A stretch of 13,478 bases of DNA from Opitutales bacterium. GTDB lineage: Bacteria > Verrucomicrobiota > Verrucomicrobiia > Opitutales > JAFGAQ01. The DNA is taken from positions 1-13,478 of the forward strand of contig JAQVLM010000029.1 in NCBI GenBank assembly GCA_028704125.1, read 5' to 3'. Shown here in pieces: positions 1 through 6,028 of the stretch (positions are counted from its first letter, which is position 1; every line of letters starts with the position of its first letter). Below the pieces are notes generated by a model, which did no database searches, was not told the DNA's origin, and saw only the letters and a list, made by a program, of their open reading frames with translations. Position numbers and translations under genes: made by a program.

Positions 1-297
1 GGCATCGCCAACCTCAAAAGGACCCTGTACCCCGCGTTCCTCTGCAAGCGTCCGCGCGACATCGACCATTTCCCCGGAACAATCCATTGCCGTCAAATTG
101 CAGTATCCGATCCGGTGCAGGCCGATGGCAATCCGTCCCGCACCACAACCGACCTCAAGCAGCTCATGATCGGCTGAAAACATACGCGTGAAGAGCATGT
201 GCTCGCTACGCCAGAGACCCACACGATCCACCGCCACAGCATAGTGCAGCACCACTTCAGATTGCTCGTAGAATCGTTTGATTTCAGTCGGATTCAT
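1..297 (-). CDS. Class I SAM-dependent methyltransferase, partial (C-terminal part beyond window)
   Basis: The reverse strand is open from an ATG at 297 to the left edge, giving 99 residues of the N-terminal part of a methyltransferase. It begins MNPTEIKRFYEQSEVVLHYA. The glycine-rich SAM-binding motif I is clear at about residues 47-61 (LLEVGCGAGRIAIGL). An acidic motif II follows (MDCSGEMV, about 71-78), with the aspartate expected to contact the SAM ribose. The substrate cannot be told because the specificity half lies outside the window. The gene is divergent from rplU, with an 81-base spacer. No strong Shine-Dalgarno sequence is seen before the ATG. The family call is secure from motif I; anything more specific would be a guess. 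Confidence 0.85.
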   Translation of the reverse strand, partial: MNPTEIKRFYEQSEVVLHYAVAVDRVGLWRSEHMLFTRMFSADHELLEVGCGAGRIAIGLHRIGYCNLTAMDCSGEMVDVARTLAEERGVQGPFEVGDA

Positions 298-316
298 GGT
301 AAGAATGCATCAAATA

Positions 317-332
317 ACAACAACGTTGATGT
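317..332. promoter_or_regulatory. Imperfect 16-bp palindrome in the divergent spacer
   Basis: ACAACAACGTTGATGT is symmetric at 7 of 8 positions around an inner perfect CAACGTTG. It lies between the divergent methyltransferase and rplU genes, ending one base before the candidate -35 hexamer of rplU. Size and placement fit an operator for a dimeric regulator, but a single AT-rich palindrome can arise by chance. No regulator family can be named. Confidence 0.25.
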
Positions 333-333
333 A

Positions 334-361
334 TTGACTTGCAAAGCCCAAAATTTATGTT
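334..361 (+). promoter_or_regulatory. Candidate sigma70-type promoter for rplU-rpmA
   Basis: TTGACT (334-339) matches the -35 consensus at 5 of 6 positions. After a 16-base spacer comes TATGTT (356-361), a 4 of 6 match to the -10 box. Transcription would start near 368, leaving only about 11 bases before the rplU ATG at 379. The spacing is good and the place is right, but the -10 is only moderate and no start site has been mapped. Confidence 0.45.
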
Positions 362-378
362 CTGATCCTTTCTTTTTC

Positions 379-693
379 ATGAAAGCGACGATCAAAACTC
401 AAGGCAGGCAGTTCACCGTTCAGAAGGATGACACCCTCAAGGTCAACCAGTTTCCTGACGCACAACCCGGAGACAAAATCGAGATCACCGATGTGCTCAT
501 GATCAGCGATGGAAGCACTACCCGCTTCGGAAACCCGCTCATCGATGGGGCAAAGGTGACGGCGGTTCTGGTCGAATCCAAAAAAGACGATAAGGTCATT
601 GTCTTTAAGAAAAAGCGCCGTCAAGGATACAAGCGCCGCCGTGGCCACCGCCAACGCATCTCGCTTATCCGCATCGAATCCATCGTCGGCTGA
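379..693 (+). CDS. rplU: 50S ribosomal protein L21
   Basis: Encodes 104 residues, the usual length for bacterial L21, a 23S rRNA-binding protein of the large ribosomal subunit. The start MKATIKTQGRQFTV matches the family N-terminus (typically M-Y-A-I-I-K-T-G-G-K-Q-Y-x-V). The basic rRNA-binding stretch near residues 77-95 (KKKRRQGYKRRRGHRQ) and the closing IRIESI are typical. The frame stays open upstream to 199, but that extension has no L21 similarity, so the ATG at 379 is chosen. There is no Shine-Dalgarno sequence; the leader is pyrimidine-rich. rpmA follows after 37 bases, the standard rplU-rpmA pairing, so the two are almost certainly co-transcribed. Confidence 0.97.
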   Translation: MKATIKTQGRQFTVQKDDTLKVNQFPDAQPGDKIEITDVLMISDGSTTRFGNPLIDGAKVTAVLVESKKDDKVIVFKKKRRQGYKRRRGHRQRISLIRIESIVG

Positions 694-730
694 GGATCAT
701 CCCATACAAAAAATCTAACTCGATTTATCC

Positions 731-988
731 ATGGCACATAAGAAAGGACAAGGAACCTCCCGCAACGGAAGGGACAGCAATCCAAAAATGCTGGGCGTCA
801 AGAAGTATGGCGGCCAAACCGTGATTGCCGGAAACATCATTATCCGCCAGCGCGGAACCAAATACCATCCGGGAGTCAATGTTGGAATGGGTCGCGACTT
901 CACCCTTTTTGCATTGAAAGATGGGGTCGTCAATTTCGACAAAGCCCACAGACGGGTGGCAGTTGTTCCCGAAATGGCCGAAGCATAA
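731..988 (+). CDS. rpmA: 50S ribosomal protein L27
   Basis: Encodes 85 residues. L27 sits near the peptidyl-transferase centre, and its flexible N-terminus reaches the P-site tRNA. The start MAHKKGQGTSRNGRDS is the family signature and has no cleavable N-terminal extension of the Firmicutes kind. Further hallmarks are the GVKKYGGQ stretch, AGNIIIRQRGT (about 33-43) and the HPGVNVGMG loop (46-54). The upstream leader is AT-rich without a Shine-Dalgarno sequence, as for rplU. An obg/cgtA GTPase gene, a common third member of this operon, is absent: the next gene is convergent. The reading is firm. Confidence 0.97.
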   Translation: MAHKKGQGTSRNGRDSNPKMLGVKKYGGQTVIAGNIIIRQRGTKYHPGVNVGMGRDFTLFALKDGVVNFDKAHRRVAVVPEMAEA

Positions 989-1011
989 TCCCAGCTGGAT
1001 GCTGATCATGC

Positions 1012-1034
1012 TTACCCTTTTGAAGAAGGGTTAA
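1012..1034 (+). terminator. Small hairpin after rpmA
   Basis: ACCCTT (1014-1019) pairs perfectly with AAGGGT (1026-1031) across a six-base loop. Two more T-A pairs (1012-1013 with 1033-1034) are possible around a one-base bulge. It lies 23 bases after the rpmA stop. There is no proper T-run downstream, so it may only assist the larger hairpin that follows. Confidence 0.3.
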
Positions 1035-1042
1035 CAGTTTCA

Positions 1043-1108
1043 TACACAGAAATCCCCCGGGAGTGTCCGATTCATTAGAAACGGAAACATCCGGGGGATT
1101 TCTGTGTA
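1043..1108. terminator. Long 18-bp inverted repeat, probable bidirectional terminator
   Basis: TACACAGAAATCCCCCGG (1043-1060) is repeated as its exact reverse complement at 1091-1108, with a 30-base loop between. The loop can pair further: TGT (1064-1066) with ACA (1087-1089) and CCG (1067-1069) with CGG (1082-1084), leaving a two-base bulge. It sits between the convergent stops of rpmA (988) and sufU (1140), where a two-way terminator is expected. The outer stem has the A-rich left and T-rich right flanks of bidirectional terminators (GAAAT / ATTTC), but the T-tract is short. A small miniature repeat element is the alternative. Confidence 0.6.
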
Positions 1109-1139
1109 CGCTGACCCCAACCTATTCCGGATGTATCTG

Positions 1140-1580
1140 CTAGGCACTTTCCAAGAGCCGGTGGGCTGCATCCCATGCCAGTCTGACGCACACCACCCGT
1201 GAGGGAACCTTGCGGAAAAACAGCAAGGCCTGCCGCTCAAAGGCATCGGGATCCGGTTCCTTTTCGCCGTTGGGATTCTCAAGCTCTCCCAGAAACGCGG
1301 AGATCCTATCGCGTGCAATGTCCGGGGACAATCCATTGAGCAAGCCACACATGATCGAAGCAGAAGCAACCGATGCGGCACAACCCTGACTCTGATGCCG
1401 CCACTCGATCATCTGTCGCCCACTGGCGTCCAGCCGGCAAGCAATCCGGATTTGATCCCCACAGGATGGATTCACATTCAGCACATCCTTCCAGCCTTCT
1501 CCACTCCACCCGCTCATTCTGGGATGCCGGAAATGGTCACTGATGATATCCTGATAGACCTGCCTCAAGTCCTCATTCAT
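1140..1580 (-). CDS. sufU: SufU-type iron-sulfur assembly / sulfur-transfer protein
   Basis: Encodes 146 residues, close to the usual SufU length. SufU is a zinc protein that takes persulfide sulfur from SufS for Fe-S cluster assembly in the cytoplasm; older literature calls it a scaffold. The metal ligands are all present: Cys40 and Asp42 in NPSCGDQ, Cys67 in GCAASVASAS, and Cys131 in the closing RVVCVRLAWDA. The start MNEDLRQVYQ matches the family N-terminus. A GGGAGG stretch lies about 12 bases upstream, a little far for a ribosome site. The gene follows sufS after 24 bases, the classic sufS-sufU pairing. It is the last gene of the unit, facing rpmA. Confidence 0.93.
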   Translation of the reverse strand: MNEDLRQVYQDIISDHFRHPRMSGWSGEGWKDVLNVNPSCGDQIRIACRLDASGRQMIEWRHQSQGCAASVASASIMCGLLNGLSPDIARDRISAFLGELENPNGEKEPDPDAFERQALLFFRKVPSRVVCVRLAWDAAHRLLESA

Positions 1581-1604
1581 GGAACAGCAATACCTCCCGG
1601 GTCA

Positions 1605-2864
1605 TCAGCCCAACATCCGCATGGCGTTCGCGAGACTCTTCCCCAGGCGATCCAAATCCGCTCTCGAGTTATAGAGCGCCATCGAAATCCGCACGGTTCC
1701 GGGAATGCCCAGCCGATCCATCAGTGGTTGGGCACAATGATGCCCCGTTCGGACCGCGATCCGGTCCACACTCAATACCGATGCGATATCGCTCGGATGA
1801 GCAACATCACTGTAAAATGAAACCGCTCCCAACTGCCCATCCGAGGTGCCAATCCTGCGAATACCAGGAATATCGGAAAGCACCCGCAGACAATGCTCAT
1901 ACAAGGCGGCATCGATCTCTCTCACACGGTCAAATCCAACTCCGGTCAGCCAATCCACCGCCGCACCGAGTCCAATTGCACCGGCAATGTGGGGAGTTCC
2001 CGCTTCAAACCGGGCAGGCGGAGCTGCAAAAGTCGAGCCGTCAAACGACACCTTGCGAATCATATCACCGCCGCCCTGATATGGCGGCATCGCATTTAGC
2101 ACAGAGGATCGCGCCCATAGAACCCCGATACCAGTCGGTCCATAGAGCTTGTGTCCCGAAAAAACAAAGGCATCACAATCCAGCGCAGCAACATTCACGG
2201 GAAAATGCGAAACCGCCTGAGCACCATCCACCAGCGTGAATATCCCCCGCTTCCGCGCTTCCCGCACCAACCCTTCAACAGGTAAACGAACCCCAAGCGC
2301 ATTGGAGACCCACATCATACTCAACACCTTGACCCGCCCCCGGTTCATGATCTCCAAGGCAGCGTCAACATCGGTATTTCCGGCGTCATCCATGGGGATC
2401 ACCCGAAGCTTGGCACCGGTGGCCGCACACAGCATTTGCCAAGGCACGATATTGGCATGGTGCTCCAACTGGGACATCAACACTTCATCCCCCGGTTTGA
2501 GATGAAACCGTCCCCAGGAGGATGCGATCAGGTTTATCCCCTCGGTGGCACCCCGAACAAACACAACCTCATCCGGGTCAGCGGCACCGAGAAATCGGGC
2601 CACCTTCGTCCGGGCCGCCTCATAGGACTCCGTGGCATGCTCGCTCAATTCATACAAACCGCGGTGGATATTCGAAGTGTATCGGGTATAGTAGCCCATC
2701 AAAGCATCCAACACCGCTTTGGGCTTCTGGGTGGTGGCTGCATTATCAAGGTAGATCCAACCCCCACTTCCGCCCTCCTCATCAAAAAACGGAAACTGAG
2801 CGCGAATGGACTGGATCTGAGAATCCAAACTTCCGGTGGCGGATCCACCTGCAACGCTGGTCAT
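1605..2864 (-). CDS. sufS: Cysteine desulfurase SufS
   Basis: Encodes 419 residues of a group II PLP-dependent cysteine desulfurase, which converts cysteine to alanine and holds the sulfur as a persulfide for SufU. Visible landmarks are YLDNAATTQKP (about 38-48), the cofactor-stacking histidines in LEHHAN (135-136), Asp213 in VDGAQ, the PLP-binding Lys239 in SGHKLYGP, and the sulfur-accepting Cys377 in RTGHHCAQP. The frame extends 12 codons further to a TTG at 2900, overlapping the upstream gene. The ATG at 2864 is preferred because AAAGGA lies six bases before it. The N-terminal 25 residues before the conserved fold are poorly conserved in this family. Coupling with the upstream coiled-coil gene is likely. 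Confidence 0.96.
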   Translation of the reverse strand: MTSVAGGSATGSLDSQIQSIRAQFPFFDEEGGSGGWIYLDNAATTQKPKAVLDALMGYYTRYTSNIHRGLYELSEHATESYEAARTKVARFLGAADPDEVVFVRGATEGINLIASSWGRFHLKPGDEVLMSQLEHHANIVPWQMLCAATGAKLRVIPMDDAGNTDVDAALEIMNRGRVKVLSMMWVSNALGVRLPVEGLVREARKRGIFTLVDGAQAVSHFPVNVAALDCDAFVFSGHKLYGPTGIGVLWARSSVLNAMPPYQGGGDMIRKVSFDGSTFAAPPARFEAGTPHIAGAIGLGAAVDWLTGVGFDRVREIDAALYEHCLRVLSDIPGIRRIGTSDGQLGAVSFYSDVAHPSDIASVLSVDRIAVRTGHHCAQPLMDRLGIPGTVRISMALYNSRADLDRLGKSLANAMRMLG

Positions 2865-2870
2865 GAGCGT

Positions 2871-2876
2871 TCCTTT
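2871..2876 (-). promoter_or_regulatory. Ribosome binding site deciding the sufS start
   Basis: AAAGGA on the minus strand lies six bases before the ATG at 2864 and overlaps the TAA stop of the upstream coiled-coil gene (2875-2877). It favours this ATG over the in-frame TTG at 2900, and it suggests ribosomes ending the upstream gene can restart on sufS. Confidence 0.75.
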
Positions 2877-3354
2877 ATTGCTGACTGAGTGAATTGACAA
2901 TCGCGTTCAAACGCCGGATTTCCTCCGCAGCAGTCTGAAGACGCGCCTTGAGATCGGCATTCTCCACTTCCAACGTTGCGGGCGCTTCCTCAGTTTGAGT
3001 CGATGCCGCAAGCTGTGCCTCGATGGCAGCATACGCCTCCTTTAAACCCGCCAACTCCGCCGCAGCGCTATCGCGGGTCGCTTCCATGGCGGCAGTCTGC
3101 TCCTCCATTTCGGCAACTTTCACCTCGAGGCCGGTTTTCGCAGAACGGACGGATTGCAGATCAAGTTCCAATTCCCGCACCTGTCCTTCAAGTATGCCAT
3201 TGTTTTGGTTTTGCCGTGTCAACGATGCCCGCAAGGTCTCCACCTCCTCTTTTCCAGAGGATGCTTTAGTCGGCAATCCTTTGTCTCCCAGAAAGATAAA
3301 ACCCCACGGAGATGCGGCCAAAATGATAATGAACACGGCAAACGCTGCTTTCAT
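2875..3354 (-). CDS. Membrane-anchored coiled-coil protein of unknown function
   Basis: Encodes 159 residues that I do not recognise as a named family. Residues 3-22 (AAFAVFIIILAASPWGFIFL) form one hydrophobic segment, best read as an uncleaved signal anchor. From about 35 to 118 and 126 to 157 the sequence is charged and alanine/leucine-rich with heptad-like spacing and no proline, broken by a short TQTEEAPAT linker. This predicts a long coiled coil outside the cytoplasmic membrane. It is the first gene of the suf unit and lies just after ftsZ, so a structural or envelope role is as plausible as a sulfur-related one. No Shine-Dalgarno sequence precedes the ATG. Similar short anchored coiled-coil proteins are often poorly conserved in sequence. 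Confidence 0.8.
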   Translation of the reverse strand: MKAAFAVFIIILAASPWGFIFLGDKGLPTKASSGKEEVETLRASLTRQNQNNGILEGQVRELELDLQSVRSAKTGLEVKVAEMEEQTAAMEATRDSAAAELAGLKEAYAAIEAQLAASTQTEEAPATLEVENADLKARLQTAAEEIRRLNAIVNSLSQQ

Positions 3355-3362
3355 AAACGCCC

Positions 3363-3391
3363 AATATAGCTCAATTGACAGTAATAAACAA
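3363..3391 (-). promoter_or_regulatory. Candidate promoter for the coiled-coil-sufS-sufU unit, possibly leaderless
   Basis: On the minus strand TTGTTT (3391-3386, 3 of 6 to the -35 box) is followed after exactly 17 bases by TATATT (3368-3363, 5 of 6 to the -10 box). Transcription would start at about 3355-3356, directly before the ATG at 3354, so the message would have almost no leader. The missing Shine-Dalgarno sequence fits that. The stretch sits in an AT-rich gap after the ftsZ stop. Confidence 0.4.
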
Positions 3392-3425
3392 CTCTTGATC
3401 CTCCCGAATGTGTCAATCTCCTATG

Positions 3426-3439
3426 AAACCTCCCGGTTT
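3426..3439 (-). terminator. Weak hairpin after ftsZ
   Basis: AAACC and GGTTT form a five-base-pair stem with a four-base loop, starting three bases after the ftsZ stop codon. Only a TTT inside the stem resembles a U-tract, so termination would be inefficient. Read-through from the division cluster into the suf unit remains possible. Confidence 0.25.
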
Positions 3440-3442
3440 TGA

Positions 3443-4654
3443 TCATGTCTTTATCCGGATACCGCGCCTGAGGAAGGTGGGCACATCCAGATCCTCTCCG
3501 TTCACCAGATTCGGCTCGGTGTCCTCAAACACGCCACGGTTGCTATCCCGGATAAGCACATCAAAATAGCCCTGGGCATCACCTTTTTCCCCGCTCACGG
3601 GTTTCGATGGCCGCATCCGGGTGCCCGGCACGAGCCCCGATTCCGACTCACCCGCACCCGCGGCATCGGGAGCAGATGCGGATGCTTGCTCGCCACCCCC
3701 AAGCCCAATCGAAAGAAAGACCCCAATGGTCACCTTCGACTCCTTCTCTTCGATCGTTGCGCCAAAGAATGACCGTGCGGGTTTTCGGAACCGTTTGGAT
3801 ATCGTCTGGTTGATCCGGTTCACGTCGGCCACACCAAGGGATGCTCCGCCTCTCAACGAGACCAACATCCGGTCCACAATGACCTCGCTGTCAGGGAGAC
3901 GGAAATCGGCAAATCCCATGATCTGCTGGATAGCGTCATCCACCGCCTTCTCACCTTCCCCCTCCCCCGTAATGAAAAGGGTCTTCGAAAATCCAAGATC
4001 AAACACTTGACGAAGCGTGGTCAGGTCAAACGCAAATAGACCTTCTTCCAATATGAGACTCAAAACCGACGAAGCCGCCTCCTGCATCCAATCAATAGCG
4101 AGTTCGATCACGGGTTGGGCCCACGACTCATCTCCGGCCCAAAGCAACATATCATCGAGCTCGACCGTTACCACAGCCAGACTGCTTTCCCGCAACACAT
4201 CTATCGCACGTCTTGCCGAATCGATGCGGGAAATCCCTTCAAAGGAAAAAGGCATGCACGCCACACACAAAACCGGAATACCCATCTCCCTCGCCCAATC
4301 GGCCACTTCCGGAGCAAAGCCCCCCGAAAACCCGCCTCCGGCACCCAACAACATCAAAACCATCGATTTTCCGGCCAACCAGGCCCGTATGGTTTCCTCC
4401 GAGCCAAAGGCAACCGATTGCCCGAGTTCCACCTGTCCGCCACATCCCAGTCCATGAAGCATACCGACCCCGAGGCACTCGCAACCAAACCACGGATTAG
4501 ACACGCCCATGACTTCAAGGTCGCAATCGTAGCAGATCGCATCCACATCCCATGCGGGCCGCACCCGCATGCGCTCGAGAATTTTCCTTCCGGTCCGCCC
4601 AAGGCCGATTACCCCAATCTTTACATCCGACACCGGTTTCAGGCTTACTGTCAT
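3443..4654 (-). CDS. ftsZ: Highly divergent FtsZ with degenerate GTPase motifs
   Basis: Encodes 403 residues, the usual FtsZ length, directly after ftsA. FtsZ is the tubulin-like GTPase that forms the division ring. The fold pattern can be followed: IGVIGLG (13-19), GLGCGGQVELG (68-78), GAGGGFSGGFAPEVA (104-118), PFSFEGISR with Glu139 and Arg143, and a T7-like GLFAFD (205-210). The C-terminal LDVPTFLRR (389-397) is the conserved FtsA/ZipA-binding peptide, preceded by a disordered linker. Key residues are missing: the glycine-rich first loop reads GRTGRK, the tubulin signature lacks its threonines, the T7 asparagine is Ala208, and the second T7 aspartate is Thr213. All seven cysteines fall in residues 41-133. 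No clear Shine-Dalgarno sequence is seen; ftsA ends 54 bases upstream. The identity rests on position, fold pattern and tail; GTPase activity is doubtful. Confidence 0.85.
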   Translation of the reverse strand: MTVSLKPVSDVKIGVIGLGRTGRKILERMRVRPAWDVDAICYDCDLEVMGVSNPWFGCECLGVGMLHGLGCGGQVELGQSVAFGSEETIRAWLAGKSMVLMLLGAGGGFSGGFAPEVADWAREMGIPVLCVACMPFSFEGISRIDSARRAIDVLRESSLAVVTVELDDMLLWAGDESWAQPVIELAIDWMQEAASSVLSLILEEGLFAFDLTTLRQVFDLGFSKTLFITGEGEGEKAVDDAIQQIMGFADFRLPDSEVIVDRMLVSLRGGASLGVADVNRINQTISKRFRKPARSFFGATIEEKESKVTIGVFLSIGLGGGEQASASAPDAAGAGESESGLVPGTRMRPSKPVSGEKGDAQGYFDVLIRDSNRGVFEDTEPNLVNGEDLDVPTFLRRGIRIKT

Positions 4655-4708
4655 ATTCTTACTTTCTGATGATTGCCGCTCACGCTCACAGCCGAATACA
4701 AGGGTGGC

Positions 4709-5917
4709 TCACTTCGACCAAAACCCCTTCACCTTTCCCAACAAACCCGGAGACTTGCGCGAGCCGGATATCGAGTCGGAATAGTCCTGTAATGCAAACT
4801 GCACCTGCCCCAATACATTGCTCATCTCGGGCACCTGCAGTTCGTTGATCACCCAATCCGGATTGCGCCCCGTTGCAGCCGGCATCTTCAACACCTGCCC
4901 CGCGAGATTCTCAATCGCAGTCAGCCGCGTTACACCACCGGTCATGAGAGCCGAACACCGCAAATCCTCCCTTTCAAGGACCGGCAAAACCGCCCGCCTG
5001 ACCAACTGGAACAATTCTTCCATACGGGCATGAATCACCCGCTGAATCGCACGCTTCGAGAACCGCCGGTCCCCGATACTCAAGTCACCCCGCAACCACA
5101 CCCAATCATCGCCGGCTCCCTCAACCGGAGTTGCCTTGCCATAGTCCACTTTTAGCCGTTCGGCGGACTCCCACGGAATCTTGAAAGCCACACTCAAATC
5201 ATTCGTGATGTGATCGCCGCCCACATCCAGCACGCCGGTCATGAGCACGTAACCATCTCCATAGAGCACAAAATCCGTTGTTCCCGCACCAATATCCAAA
5301 ACCAACACACCGGACTGGCGCTGTTCCTCGGACGTCAACACCCGACCAACCACCAAACTGCTCAAGAAAATGTCGTCGATGCGGGATACGAAGCTGTTGA
5401 CGATCTGCATCTGCTCCCGCAAAACCCGCGCATCCGCATGCACCGCCCAGAAACTCGCCTGAATCTCGTTACCACGGAGAGAATACGGTTCATCCACCTT
5501 CTTGCCATCCAACAGAAACGGGTTGCGGATATATTGGACAAACACCCGGTCGGGACCCAAATCCCGACGTTTCGCCTCTTCCACGGCACGTCCCACATCG
5601 TAATCCGTCACAATACGGGCACTGTGGCTCACCTGCGCTTTTCCCACCTGCAACTCTCCCTTGAGGTGGCTTCCCGAAATCGACATGTACAAGGATTTCA
5701 GGTTCACTCCCGCGGACTTCTCAGCCTCCCGGATCGCACGGTGCACACAGGTCGTGGCTTCTCTCACATTGAGAACCCGCCCCTTCCGAATCCCACGACT
5801 GGGGACCATCGCCCGACCGATAATCTTGAGTCGCGACGGTGGGGAGAGCTCGGCAACAAGAATGGACACCTTGGCGGTTCCCATGTCCAGTGCTCCTATG
5901 TATTGAGATGAGGCCAT
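4709..5917 (-). CDS. ftsA: Cell division protein FtsA
   Basis: Encodes 402 residues of the actin-like ATPase that tethers FtsZ filaments to the membrane and recruits later divisome proteins. Phosphate-binding loop 1 is GALDMGTAKVS (8-18), loop 2 is LVLDIGAGTTDF (205-216), and the adenosine motif is LMTGGVTRL (324-332). The 1C subdomain unique to FtsA occupies about residues 78-165. The end (GLLGKVKGFWSK) is an amphipathic membrane-targeting helix. The frame reaches a TTG at 5932, but the ATG at 5917 gives the family-like start MASSQYIGALDMGT. Neither has a good Shine-Dalgarno sequence. All FtsA-side elements for binding the FtsZ tail look intact, in contrast to the FtsZ nucleotide site. Confidence 0.96.
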   Translation of the reverse strand: MASSQYIGALDMGTAKVSILVAELSPPSRLKIIGRAMVPSRGIRKGRVLNVREATTCVHRAIREAEKSAGVNLKSLYMSISGSHLKGELQVGKAQVSHSARIVTDYDVGRAVEEAKRRDLGPDRVFVQYIRNPFLLDGKKVDEPYSLRGNEIQASFWAVHADARVLREQMQIVNSFVSRIDDIFLSSLVVGRVLTSEEQRQSGVLVLDIGAGTTDFVLYGDGYVLMTGVLDVGGDHITNDLSVAFKIPWESAERLKVDYGKATPVEGAGDDWVWLRGDLSIGDRRFSKRAIQRVIHARMEELFQLVRRAVLPVLEREDLRCSALMTGGVTRLTAIENLAGQVLKMPAATGRNPDWVINELQVPEMSNVLGQVQFALQDYSDSISGSRKSPGLLGKVKGFWSK

Positions 5918-5928
5918 CAACTTGAGAA

Positions 5929-6027
5929 TCAAGCGAGATCAATCGCCGTATTCCAGAACAAAACTCCGCAACCATGGATTTGCTTCAATTCCCGCTGCAA
6001 AACCGCCCTCCATAGACGCGCTTCCAT
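5929..6027 (-). CDS. Possible 32-residue ORF between ftsQ and ftsA
   Basis: An ATG one base after the ftsQ stop (TGAAATG) opens a 32-codon frame reading MEARLWRAVLQRELKQIHGC and ending LFWNTAIDLA. Its TGA lies 11 bases before the ftsA ATG and overlaps the upstream in-frame TTG as TTGA. It fills most of the only sizeable gap between ftsQ and ftsA and could relay ribosomes between them. There is no Shine-Dalgarno sequence and no recognisable similarity, so it may equally be a chance frame. Confidence 0.2.
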   Translation of the reverse strand: MEARLWRAVLQRELKQIHGCGVLFWNTAIDLA

Positions 6028-6028
6028 T

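Noticed and set aside
199..378. Longer N-terminus for L21 starting at 199
   Set aside because: The added 60 residues overlap the divergent methyltransferase gene and have no similarity to L21, whose normal start is at 379.
2865..2900. TTG start for SufS at 2900
   Set aside because: It would overlap the upstream gene and has no ribosome site, while the ATG at 2864 has AAAGGA at good distance.
4551..4571. Eight-bp inverted repeat CATGCGGG/CCCGCATG inside ftsZ
   Set aside because: No T-run follows and the arms are short; it is within what GC-rich codons produce by chance.
3443..4654. Possibility that the ftsZ frame is a pseudogene
   Set aside because: It is full length, without internal stops or frameshifts, with the tail peptide intact and normal codon use, so selection appears to maintain it.
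5210..5911. 233-residue open frame on the plus strand opposite ftsA
   Set aside because: It lies wholly antisense to a well-conserved gene, is rich in His, Arg and Thr without any recognisable domain, and is explained by the codon bias of ftsA.
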